From positions 1 to 30,732 of IMG/VR virus record IMGVR_UViG_3300046005_002613: a stretch of DNA of 30,732 nucleotides; one strand, given 5' to 3'. The notes beneath the pieces were generated by a model. That model was not told the origin of the DNA. It was given only the letters and a program-made list of their open reading frames with translations, and searched no databases. Numbering within the stretch: the stretch's first letter is position 1; the number at the start of each line of letters is the position of its first letter. Shown one piece after another: positions 16,636 through 23,243 of the stretch. This DNA is from a virus. The position numbers and the translations under genes were made by a program.

Positions 16636-17214
16636 TTAAATTTCTCCAGTAAATCCTTTTTCTTTGCCAAAGGTTGAATCGTCTCTATTGTATAAATCCA
16701 TGCCGACTACAAATTTAAACAATTTAAGGAATAGTGCAGGTATAAATACATCCTTAGCTTTAACTACATCATTAGCAGCAATAAAATGAAATTTTGATGC
16801 TTCTTCTTGCTCAGAACCATCAGTAATAGGTTTACTTGGCTCTATACCGGTAACATCTATACCGAAACATGAATATTCCTTATCTACGAATTTATTACCA
16901 GTTACAGTACCTAAGAAATACCACTTATCGTTGTCATCTACATCATAACCAGATTCCTCTTTTAATTCTCTCTTAGCGGTTTTTAAATAATCATCATTAT
17001 CCTCGCAAGTTCCTGTTATTAAACTTTGTGCATATCCGCCTTCTCTAAAAAAATTTCTTTCTCTTAAAACCCCAATCATTAATGGCAAACCTTTATCATC
17101 GCTAATAAAAGGCAATAACATTACTGTTTCAACAGTAGAAACTATTCCCATTTTATTTTCCCTTTCTATTAAATTAAATTTAGGGGTTTCTGTTACAATT
17201 TTATCTTTATACAT
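16636..17214 (-). CDS. Nudix hydrolase
   Basis: A 192-aa protein using the ATG at 17214, which overlaps the previous gene's stop as ATGTATAA. A longer in-frame version to 17265 would add 17 Lys/Leu-rich residues and overlap 59 bp; I reject it. The Nudix box runs from Gly68 to Tyr90: GTCEDND, seven residues, then RELKEESGY. It fits GX5EX7REUXEEXGU except that the first Glu is Asp. Such enzymes use a metal to cut nucleoside diphosphates linked to another group (ADP-ribose, dinucleotides, NADH, capped RNA, odd dNTPs). T4 has one (NudE). Substrate cannot be read from sequence. Unusual location: inside a baseplate operon rather than in early genes. Confidence 0.85.
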   Translation of the reverse strand: MYKDKIVTETPKFNLIERENKMGIVSTVETVMLLPFISDDKGLPLMIGVLRERNFFREGGYAQSLITGTCEDNDDYLKTAKRELKEESGYDVDDNDKWYFLGTVTGNKFVDKEYSCFGIDVTGIEPSKPITDGSEQEEASKFHFIAANDVVKAKDVFIPALFLKLFKFVVGMDLYNRDDSTFGKEKGFTGEI

Positions 17215-17848
17215 CTTTAATTTTTTCTTTTTTAACAACAGGAGCTTTTGCTTCAGTCTTATCATTAATATAATATGATTTCTTGATCGATTCGGCTAGT
17301 GCAGCTTTGATATCATCAATATCAATATCGGATAAAACGAAATCTATTATTTCTTTTTCTGCATCATCAAATGAAGATGCTAATATATTATAAAGATCCT
17401 TAGATGGTAAATTCAATTTTAATTTGATGGAAACATCAACTTGGTTCTTTTTTTGTTTTTTCAGTAATTTATATATCGGGGATTCTACTGGATTCGGTTT
17501 CTCTGAAATTACAACAGAAGTAACATTAGTAGGTCTAGAATATTGAATCTGGTCTACACTTTCTATATTTATAGGTAGCGGATAATATATCATATATTCA
17601 GTTAATAAATCAGAATTCATTCTTTTACCGCTATTAAAGGATAAAAAAACATCTTCATCATTAATTATCAATTCATAAAAAGTTTCAGTCATTCCCTGAT
17701 CATCACCCTTGATCCATTGGAATTCCATAGCTTTATATTTAGTTTCTAGTTCTATTTTTTCTTCTGGAGACATTGCAGTATCAGGATTCATAGCTTTATT
17801 TTTGGTTTTTAATGGATTAAAAGAGAATATGTTTTTTATTTTCCACAT
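17207..17848 (-). CDS. Hypothetical protein, first gene of the long baseplate operon
   Basis: A 213-aa protein, family not recognised. It starts MWKIKNIFSFNPLKTKN; a moderately hydrophobic but short N-terminus that is not a convincing signal peptide. The middle has strands (FYELIINDEDVFLSF, MIYYPLPINIES) and the C-terminal third is acidic and helical (FDDAEKEIIDFVLSDIDIDDIKAALAESIKK) before a basic tail (VVKKEKIKDV). It is followed by the Nudix gene with an 8-bp overlap. It lies just after the terminator at 17874-17919, so a promoter should lie in the leader; TTATATATTATTA 15-25 bp upstream is a weak relative of the GATATATA motif. Confidence 0.75.
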   Translation of the reverse strand: MWKIKNIFSFNPLKTKNKAMNPDTAMSPEEKIELETKYKAMEFQWIKGDDQGMTETFYELIINDEDVFLSFNSGKRMNSDLLTEYMIYYPLPINIESVDQIQYSRPTNVTSVVISEKPNPVESPIYKLLKKQKKNQVDVSIKLKLNLPSKDLYNILASSFDDAEKEIIDFVLSDIDIDDIKAALAESIKKSYYINDKTEAKAPVVKKEKIKDV

Positions 17849-17873
17849 TAGATTAATAATATATAAGAAAGTA

Positions 17874-17919
17874 AAAACACCATCTCGTTACTCTTTTATA
17901 GAATAACAATAGGTGTTTT
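17874..17919 (-). terminator. Terminator after 317-aa gene
   Basis: Outer arms AAAACACC and GGTGTTTT (17874-17881, 17912-17919) are complementary; on the minus strand an inner stem GTTATTC/GAGTAAC (one G-T pair) sits within. A T-run follows (GGTGTTTTT). It is 15 bp past the 317-aa stop and separates that cassette from the 213-aa gene. Confidence 0.7.
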
Positions 17920-17933
17920 GTTTCATTAAATAT

Positions 17934-18887
17934 TTAAATATTACTAGGATATACTTTTTCTATTTTTTCGCTAGATACAAAACTGGATATGATTTTTTTC
18001 AATTCTTTCAGTTTTTTAGATCTTTCCTTATATAAAGCCTCTGTTTTAGCATCAATTTCATTATTATGTACCCAATTGTTAGATTTGATATAATCACAGA
18101 AGTAATCATAAAGTCTTTCCTTGTCCGTATTGGTAGAAAGATTTAATGATTTTTTTAGAAGATAATTTAATTTGGGATCTTTATTTATATTGCTTATATC
18201 CGATTCCTCCTCAGTTGTATAGGCATCATCAAGATAAAAAGATAATAGTATCTTATCAGACATACTTTTTATTTCAAATGACGGATGGGAAGATGATTCA
18301 GTAACATAAAATTTAAATTCTCCAATAAGATCATTAGAATTTCTTTTTTTTATCTCTATGAAAATATCATTATCTAAAGTTACCTCGTATTCATTATTAT
18401 CTGATATCTTTTTTATATCCCTTATATTGCATTCTATATCAAGTATATCCATTATGCTAATAACGTCCTCTTTTACTGTATTTATTGCAGATGAATCATA
18501 TAACTTATCACGCATCTTGCAATCATATAGATCCTCTATAAAATCATCAACTAAGTTCATATTAGCATCTTTAGAAAACCATTCTTTATCAGGATCTATT
18601 GTAATGATATAATCGTTTTGTTTTTTCTCTATATCTATAGCCTCCTTTGGTATCCATAACTCAGTTTTTTGCTTACCCTTAAAATCAAAGAAACTTAGAC
18701 ATATACTTTTCTGTATATCCTTAGTTACTAATATTACACCGAATGGTGGTGTTCCCTCAGAATCTATAAAATCCTCCGCAGTAATTTCATATAAATCGCC
18801 CATTACTTTTTTAACTCCCGTAATTTCATCATATATTAGAGGTGCACTTTCGTTCATTATAAAATTTGGAAACTTTAAAATCTTCAT
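17934..18887 (-). CDS. Hypothetical protein with capsid-targeting-like N-terminus
   Basis: A 317-aa protein, unrecognised apart from its start. The first 14 residues are MKILKFPNFIMNES: Phe-x-x-Phe then MNE followed by Ser. This resembles the T4 internal-protein targeting peptide (MKTYQEFIAE, cut after Glu) and the N-termini of the 298-, 86- and 379-aa proteins here. The rest is acidic with alternating strands and helices (FGVILVTKDIQKSICLSFFD in 50-75; a helical C-terminus KKLKELKKIISSFVSSEKIEK). No catalytic motif is seen. It forms a two-gene cassette with the 143-aa gene, with a promoter motif in front and a terminator behind. I infer a protein packaged in the capsid and trimmed by the prohead protease, perhaps injected with DNA. 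Confidence 0.75.
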   Translation of the reverse strand: MKILKFPNFIMNESAPLIYDEITGVKKVMGDLYEITAEDFIDSEGTPPFGVILVTKDIQKSICLSFFDFKGKQKTELWIPKEAIDIEKKQNDYIITIDPDKEWFSKDANMNLVDDFIEDLYDCKMRDKLYDSSAINTVKEDVISIMDILDIECNIRDIKKISDNNEYEVTLDNDIFIEIKKRNSNDLIGEFKFYVTESSSHPSFEIKSMSDKILLSFYLDDAYTTEEESDISNINKDPKLNYLLKKSLNLSTNTDKERLYDYFCDYIKSNNWVHNNEIDAKTEALYKERSKKLKELKKIISSFVSSEKIEKVYPSNI

Positions 18888-18900
18888 TTTTATTTAATTT

Positions 18901-19332
18901 TTATTTATTAAAATGCACAATGACATCAAAATTGCTAGGCTCTGTAGATTTATTCATATCTATTTCCAATTTGGTAGGATATGTAGGTATACACGAATCA
19001 CCCTTTTCTATTTGGATCTGTCCAAAATCTATAGTTTTTCCTGGAACTAAGTCCATATCAAATTCTTTGGGAGCATTTGGTGAATCGTCAACTTCAAATT
19101 CAAATTCGATTGAATTAATCACAAAATCTATAGAATCTATTCCAGCTTTTTTTATTATGAAATTTACAGTATATTGTATAAAAGCTTTAGCATCATTTAT
19201 ATCTGTATATTCTTCAGGTTTATTATGTATATCTATATCAACATATTTTACTTCCATACCAAAAGTATAATCTCCAGTATTTGAAGGATTCTTTGAATCA
19301 TTAAATGCTAAATAGTCATATATCTTATTCAT
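18901..19332 (-). CDS. Hypothetical acidic protein
   Basis: A 143-aa protein, not recognised. It is acidic and strand-rich (TFGMEVKYVDIDIHNK, DFVINSIEFEFEVDD, DFGQIQIEKGD). No signal peptide or membrane segment. It is the first gene of the cassette with the 317-aa gene (13-bp gap) and is preceded by a GATATATA motif 19 bp before the ATG, in the divergent region facing the only plus-strand gene. Confidence 0.75.
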   Translation of the reverse strand: MNKIYDYLAFNDSKNPSNTGDYTFGMEVKYVDIDIHNKPEEYTDINDAKAFIQYTVNFIIKKAGIDSIDFVINSIEFEFEVDDSPNAPKEFDMDLVPGKTIDFGQIQIEKGDSCIPTYPTKLEIDMNKSTEPSNFDVIVHFNK

Positions 19333-19351
19333 TATCTAAGTTTATTTTTAT

Positions 19352-19359
19352 TATATATC
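19352..19359 (-). promoter_or_regulatory. Putative late promoter octamer before 143-aa gene
   Basis: Minus strand reads TTAAAGTGATATATAATAAA with GATATATA 19 bp before the ATG at 19332. It lies in the 78-bp divergent gap between the 143-aa gene and the plus-strand gene. Confidence 0.5.
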
Positions 19360-19379
19360 ACTTTAATTTTTTGATTGTA

Positions 19380-19393
19380 GGTATATATATACC
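19380..19393. promoter_or_regulatory. Perfect 14-bp palindrome in the divergent intergenic region
   Basis: GGTATATATATACC is a perfect palindrome, 17 bp before the plus-strand ATG at 19411. It could be an operator or the TATATATA core of a plus-strand promoter. Function is not shown by sequence alone. Confidence 0.4.
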
Positions 19394-19410
19394 ATTATTA
19401 AAAATACAAA

Positions 19411-20130
19411 ATGAAAAAGATAAATCATACATGGTTTATAGAAGAACCATTCGATCAAGAACATAAAGAATATATACTTCTAAATTATCTAAAGCATATA
19501 AGTAAAAATTTAAAACCCGAAAATTGCTATTCGATATTAAAATCTGTATCAAAAATAATAAGATCCCTAAATTATTTCAAGAAACACAAATCATTAAATA
19601 TTGATGAGCCAGGTTTAACAATTAAGGATAAAAAATATATTAAAAATTTCAATTTTAATATGTTAAGTAATAACGATAAATCAACAGTAATTGATACTAT
19701 TGAATCATCATTAGAAACACTTTATAGATATTCAGAGATCTTTTTGGAAATACTTAAAACGGAAGAAGAAAAAATAAAGATATTTAGAATACCCCCACCA
19801 AAAAGTAACGAGAATACGATTAAAAGTAATTCGGGTATACTAATTATCAGAAATATGATAACAGATGGAATCATATCGTATTATTGGCAGGGATCAATGA
19901 CGCTAAAAACAACGAATGGTGATAAGAGTATATGTATACTCAAAAAAATCAATTCAAAAAATCAAAGATTCTCTTTATGCTACGAATTCATATATCACGA
20001 ATTACTAGAAAATTTTAAAGAAGAAAATATATCCCCTGATTTACACGTAATAGAAATTTATGAAAATTTTGATGAGCATTCAGAAATTTATAAATTAGCA
20101 AAAGAAAAATTTATAGAATCAGTAACATAA
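19411..20130 (+). CDS. Hypothetical protein, sole plus-strand gene
   Basis: A 239-aa protein, MKKINHTWFIEEPFDQEHKE at the start, about residues 1-20. It is basic and mainly helical, with aromatic residues. The first 130 residues look like a helical bundle (YLKHISKNLKPENCYSILK, SKIIRSLNYFKKHKS); after about 150 there is a mixed region with IRNMITDGIISYYWQGSM and ICILKKINSKNQRFSLCYEF. I do not recognise the family. Alone on its strand between two convergent/divergent borders, it has its own leader with the TATATATA palindrome and a terminator directly after the stop. It may be expressed earlier than, or independently of, the virion genes. Function unknown. Confidence 0.8.
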   Translation: MKKINHTWFIEEPFDQEHKEYILLNYLKHISKNLKPENCYSILKSVSKIIRSLNYFKKHKSLNIDEPGLTIKDKKYIKNFNFNMLSNNDKSTVIDTIESSLETLYRYSEIFLEILKTEEEKIKIFRIPPPKSNENTIKSNSGILIIRNMITDGIISYYWQGSMTLKTTNGDKSICILKKINSKNQRFSLCYEFIYHELLENFKEENISPDLHVIEIYENFDEHSEIYKLAKEKFIESVT

Positions 20131-20162
20131 AAAAAGAGAGCATATGCTCTCTTTTTTTATGT
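20125..20162. terminator. Bidirectional terminator between convergent genes
   Basis: A 38-bp perfect palindrome with core AGAGAGCATATGCTCTCT flanked by A7 and T7 runs. It overlaps the stop of the plus-strand gene and lies 13 bp past the end of the minus-strand 103-aa gene at 20176. Both orientations give a stem followed by a T-run. Confidence 0.9.
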
Positions 20163-20175
20163 ATATTATATTTTT

Positions 20176-20487
20176 TTAGAATTCTTCTAATTTCTTTATG
20201 AACTCCAATTCTACTTTGCTTTCATTAGTATCCATATCGAATACAGTACCACTGTCTCCGGGTACTACTAATGCAGGTGTATCGATTTTTGATTTACCAG
20301 CAAATACAGAATCTGCGTATCCAACAAAGTCGTATGCTTGTTCTCTTTTTATTTTCGATAAACCAGTTTTTTCTGATTGGTCTGTTTGATTTTCTGCTGA
20401 AAATGGTTTATATGTATCATCGTGAACTTTTTTTAAAAATTCACTATAATCTAATAATTCTCTTTTTGCTACATCGTGTTGATTCAT
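20176..20487 (-). CDS. Hypothetical small protein
   Basis: A 103-aa hydrophilic protein, not recognised. It has LLDYSEFLKK near residues 11-20, which shares the aromatic-x-Glu-aromatic core of the targeting motif but lacks a following xE cut site within reach (only KVHDD follows), so I do not call it cargo. The rest is polar with a Lys/Asp-rich C-terminus (ELEFIKKLEEF). It follows the 205-aa gene by 22 bp and ends at the shared terminator. Confidence 0.7.
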   Translation of the reverse strand: MNQHDVAKRELLDYSEFLKKVHDDTYKPFSAENQTDQSEKTGLSKIKREQAYDFVGYADSVFAGKSKIDTPALVVPGDSGTVFDMDTNESKVELEFIKKLEEF

Positions 20488-20509
20488 AGTAATCTATTTA
20501 TTTTATTTA

Positions 20510-21127
20510 TTAAGAACTTTTAGTAAATCCGCTCAAAAAATTAGAAATCATATCAGGTTGATCTGATTTAACGTTTGCTCCCGATGTTTTTGATATTTGA
20601 TCCTTTACCGCACTACTTACTGCATCTTTGTCCTCTGGTGGTAATTTATCCATTATTTTTGCACCTTTAGATATATCACTAAATGCAACCATTATAGCTT
20701 TTTCTATTTTCTTTTTGCCCAATTCGCCAACTAATGAATTAACAAGTGTTGTATATATTAATCCTCTAGGTTCTATACCTATCGATGTTGCAATTCCATC
20801 AAATCCTTTTCTTTCTATCGTTCCTTGTATAGATGCTGCTAATACAGGAGCAAAATATTCAAGATTAATATCATCTCCTGATATTATGGATGGCCAATCT
20901 GCAAGTGGTATAGAGTCAAATGCTTGCTGTAACATAGTTGACATAATTGATTCCTCTTTTATGCCAAATTTTTCTAATATGTATGCTAGGAATTTTTGCT
21001 TTATAGTTTTTATTACACCTTCGCCCAATGTAGAAAATGCTTTTCCTAATAGGTCAAGTACATTAAAATCCTCATCGATCGCTTCTCTATTGTATGAAAA
21101 AGTTTCGAATGTATCCAATTTTGTCAT
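20510..21127 (-). CDS. Hypothetical protein, possible head-associated
   Basis: A 205-aa protein, not recognised. The start MTKLDTFETFSYNREAIDED has FETF and then AIDE, a weak version of the targeting/cleavage motif. The main part is helical with hydrophobic faces (FLAYILEKFGIKEESIMSTM, MLQQAFDSIPLADWPSII, LAASIQGTIERKGFDGIATS, LIYTTLVNSLVGELGKKKIE), suggesting a helical bundle that may multimerise. The C-terminus is polar (SDQPDMISNFLSGFTKSS). A GATATATA motif lies 19 bp before the ATG; the 103-aa gene follows. Confidence 0.75.
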   Translation of the reverse strand: MTKLDTFETFSYNREAIDEDFNVLDLLGKAFSTLGEGVIKTIKQKFLAYILEKFGIKEESIMSTMLQQAFDSIPLADWPSIISGDDINLEYFAPVLAASIQGTIERKGFDGIATSIGIEPRGLIYTTLVNSLVGELGKKKIEKAIMVAFSDISKGAKIMDKLPPEDKDAVSSAVKDQISKTSGANVKSDQPDMISNFLSGFTKSS

Positions 21128-21146
21128 TTCTATAGTTTATTTAAGC

Positions 21147-21154
21147 TATATATC
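21147..21154 (-). promoter_or_regulatory. Putative late promoter octamer before 205-aa gene
   Basis: Minus strand reads TTTTAGTTAGATATATAGCT with GATATATA 19 bp before the ATG at 21127, in the 44-bp gap after the asparagine-synthetase-like gene. Confidence 0.5.
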
Positions 21155-21171
21155 TAACTAAAATAGAAATA

Positions 21172-22575
21172 TTATGCTCTGGATAAAAAGAGTTCTATTG
21201 CTTTTTGTCTGTATGCTAATTTATCATCCTTTATCTCCGGATTCTTTAAAGCTTCTTTTTTCCTGTCCAAAATAGAAGCGGGTAATATAGACTCGAATGT
21301 ATCTTTCAATATCTTTTTATCGGTTCTCCATTCTATAGGAAGATGCATAGCAAATCTAACTATATCCAAATTAAGAAAAGGTGATCTTAATTCCAAGGTA
21401 TGAGCCATTGACATCTTATCAAGTCTAGGTAAATGATAAAATGTTAATTCTTCAAATATATCTGATTTTTGTGAATCGTATTCATGTATCCTCGAATACC
21501 CACCAAATAATTCATCTGCTCCATCTCCGCTAATAACTATTCTAAAATCACTATGTTTACGAATAGCTTCAAATAAATGGTATTGCGGTATGACAGATCC
21601 CAAATCAATCGGGCTTTCATTCCATTTAGCATATATAAGAGCATTTTTACTACTATCCATAGAATAGCTTAGAAATTTTACGGGTGTGTCTAAATAAGCG
21701 CTTAAATCATTAATAAATGGGGTCTCTCCGTTCTCTATACTAAACCAAGTTACGTCTGAATTATTACCCTTAAGTATAGCAGCTATTATAGATGAATCGA
21801 GTCCTCCTGATACTAAAATTGAAATTGGGTAATTTTTAGAAACCAATCTATTTTCTACGCTTTCTACCATCTTATCCCAAAGCCAATTCATATGGGTTTC
21901 GTAATCAGCATTAACTAATTCAGGTATAGGCGAATTCCAAACTACGTAATATTCATAATATATATGATCAAACATAGGCGATGCCATATTATACGAATAT
22001 ATGTTATTAGGTAATAATCTTTTTATATTTTCATATGGTGTTCTGTTATCCTTATTATATCCCCATTTTCTAATTACACTAATATATTTTTCGTCCATAA
22101 TAGATTTTGGTGTATATAAACCTTTTATCTCTGAACATATCTCGCCTAGCTCATTTTTATATAAACATTTCTTTCCAAGAGGATCGGTAAATGCTAAAAC
22201 ATCCTGAGTTTTCGTATCGTATATTACAATTGCCCAAAACCCGTCCCATCCTATAATATGTGGGATATACATAGCACTAAAAAATTCTAAACTATTTTTG
22301 CTATATCCAGAAAACAGATTACATAGATATTCTGTATCAGATGAAAATAATTCAGTATCATAATTAAATATCTCACCATTAAACATCAAATAAATACCGT
22401 CGGATATCTCTATGGGTTGACTCCAATCATCACCATCAGAAGTTTGTATGGGTAATCTATGATGGCATAATGTTACACTACCGAATGTTTCCGATGATGA
22501 TTCTATACCCCTATGTTTAATAGAATCAAAGACATCCTTATTATTTACTGCCGTTGTTAATAAAATTCCGCACAT
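21172..22575 (-). CDS. asnB: Asparagine synthetase-like, glutamine-hydrolysing amidotransferase
   Basis: A 467-aa protein, shorter than E. coli AsnB (554 aa) but with both halves. Residues 1-190 are a class II glutaminase: MCGIL with Cys2 as nucleophile, HHR (38-40), NGEIFNY (66-72), SDTEYL (79-84) and DGFWAI (111-116). Residues 230-460 are the ATP-pyrophosphatase synthetase part: VSGGLDSS (255-262), SGDGADELFGGY (349-360), then DKMSMAHTLELRSPFLN (386-402). All expected catalytic elements are present, so it is likely active. Family members make asparagine or amidate other carboxylates (for example cell-wall peptides or antibiotics); sequence does not show which. It follows the kinase gene by 3 bp and the two probably form one unit. 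Confidence 0.88.
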   Translation of the reverse strand: MCGILLTTAVNNKDVFDSIKHRGIESSSETFGSVTLCHHRLPIQTSDGDDWSQPIEISDGIYLMFNGEIFNYDTELFSSDTEYLCNLFSGYSKNSLEFFSAMYIPHIIGWDGFWAIVIYDTKTQDVLAFTDPLGKKCLYKNELGEICSEIKGLYTPKSIMDEKYISVIRKWGYNKDNRTPYENIKRLLPNNIYSYNMASPMFDHIYYEYYVVWNSPIPELVNADYETHMNWLWDKMVESVENRLVSKNYPISILVSGGLDSSIIAAILKGNNSDVTWFSIENGETPFINDLSAYLDTPVKFLSYSMDSSKNALIYAKWNESPIDLGSVIPQYHLFEAIRKHSDFRIVISGDGADELFGGYSRIHEYDSQKSDIFEELTFYHLPRLDKMSMAHTLELRSPFLNLDIVRFAMHLPIEWRTDKKILKDTFESILPASILDRKKEALKNPEIKDDKLAYRQKAIELFLSRA

Positions 22576-22578
22576 GTT

Positions 22579-23163
22579 TTAATTTGTTTTTATATGTTCT
22601 CTTATAATATTTTCCAATTTTTCAAGAGAATCTGGTTTAAAGTTATTATAGAATTTTTGTATACAATTAGGTTTAATCTCATTAAATTTAGATATAACAA
22701 ACTCGAATGCATTTTTTTCTAAATCGTTATTGTCAGCATAATCCCATTGATCCTTGTTCCTATCCTGCGTATCCGGATTATCTCCACAAATATAAATAAT
22801 ATGAATGTCTGATAATAAATCATTCTTTATTATAAATTCAATTTGCCTAATTACTTCCGCTTTGGTTATTCTATTTTCAGATAAACCCCAAGCAAGAACA
22901 GTTAGAATCCCTCTATCGTGTATAAAGTTACCTATACAATTTTTACCGTTCAAATCTCTGGCAATCTGCATAATCATGAGTTCTTTACCCATAGCAAAAG
23001 AATGGGCCTCGGTATTATCCTTACTTGTTAATCTCAATAGATCGAAATAATTAACAAAATCGAATTGAAATCTAGACAAATCGTCTATATTTTCCGATAT
23101 TTTTTGGGAAAGATAAGTTTTCCCCGAATTTCTTGGTCCTTCGAATACATAAATCATATACAT
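22579..23163 (-). CDS. P-loop kinase, deoxynucleoside/thymidylate-kinase-like
   Basis: A 194-aa protein using the ATG at 23163; a GTG 36 bp upstream is less likely, as it starts against the terminator at 23202-23228. The Walker A is GPRNSGKT at residues 9-16, preceded by the strand YMIYVFE. HDRG (residues 82-85) is the aspartate-arginine motif of deoxynucleoside and thymidylate kinases; IHIIYICGDNPDTQDRNKDQ in the later part is the following strand and likely lid region with Arg. Such enzymes phosphorylate nucleosides or dTMP. It might also be a kinase for another small substrate. It shares an operon with the asparagine-synthetase-like gene. It sits after a strong terminator with no GATATATA in its short leader (AAATAAATATATTTG is the nearest). 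Confidence 0.75.
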   Translation of the reverse strand: MYMIYVFEGPRNSGKTYLSQKISENIDDLSRFQFDFVNYFDLLRLTSKDNTEAHSFAMGKELMIMQIARDLNGKNCIGNFIHDRGILTVLAWGLSENRITKAEVIRQIEFIIKNDLLSDIHIIYICGDNPDTQDRNKDQWDYADNNDLEKNAFEFVISKFNEIKPNCIQKFYNNFKPDSLEKLENIIREHIKTN

Positions 23164-23201
23164 TATAGTATTAACAAATATATTTATTTCACCATACACA
23201 A

Positions 23202-23228
23202 AAAAAAGAGGACGATGTCCTCTTTTTT
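23202..23228. terminator. Strong terminator after 824-aa gene
   Basis: Perfect 12-bp arms AAAAAAGAGGAC / GTCCTCTTTTTT around a 3-base loop, 15 bp past the 824-aa stop. T-runs occur on both strands, so it could work both ways. It separates the head-protein operon from the kinase gene. Confidence 0.9.
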
Positions 23229-23243
23229 AAACTATATTAATAT

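Noticed and set aside
17215-17265. Longer Nudix start at 17265
   Set aside because: It adds only a Lys/Leu-rich segment, overlaps the 213-aa gene by 59 bp, and a coupled ATG (ATGTATAA) exists at 17214.
20176-20487. 103-aa protein as head cargo on the basis of YSEFLKK
   Set aside because: The aromatic pair is present but no xE cut site follows at the right spacing, and the motif is not at the N-terminus.
20628-21161. 177-aa plus-strand open frame opposite the 205-aa gene
   Set aside because: It is antisense to a well-placed gene with a promoter motif and operon context, and its product is low-complexity.
23164-23199. GTG start of the kinase at 23199
   Set aside because: It abuts the terminator stem at 23202-23228 and adds 12 residues before the beta-strand that normally opens the fold; an ATG at 23163 fits better.
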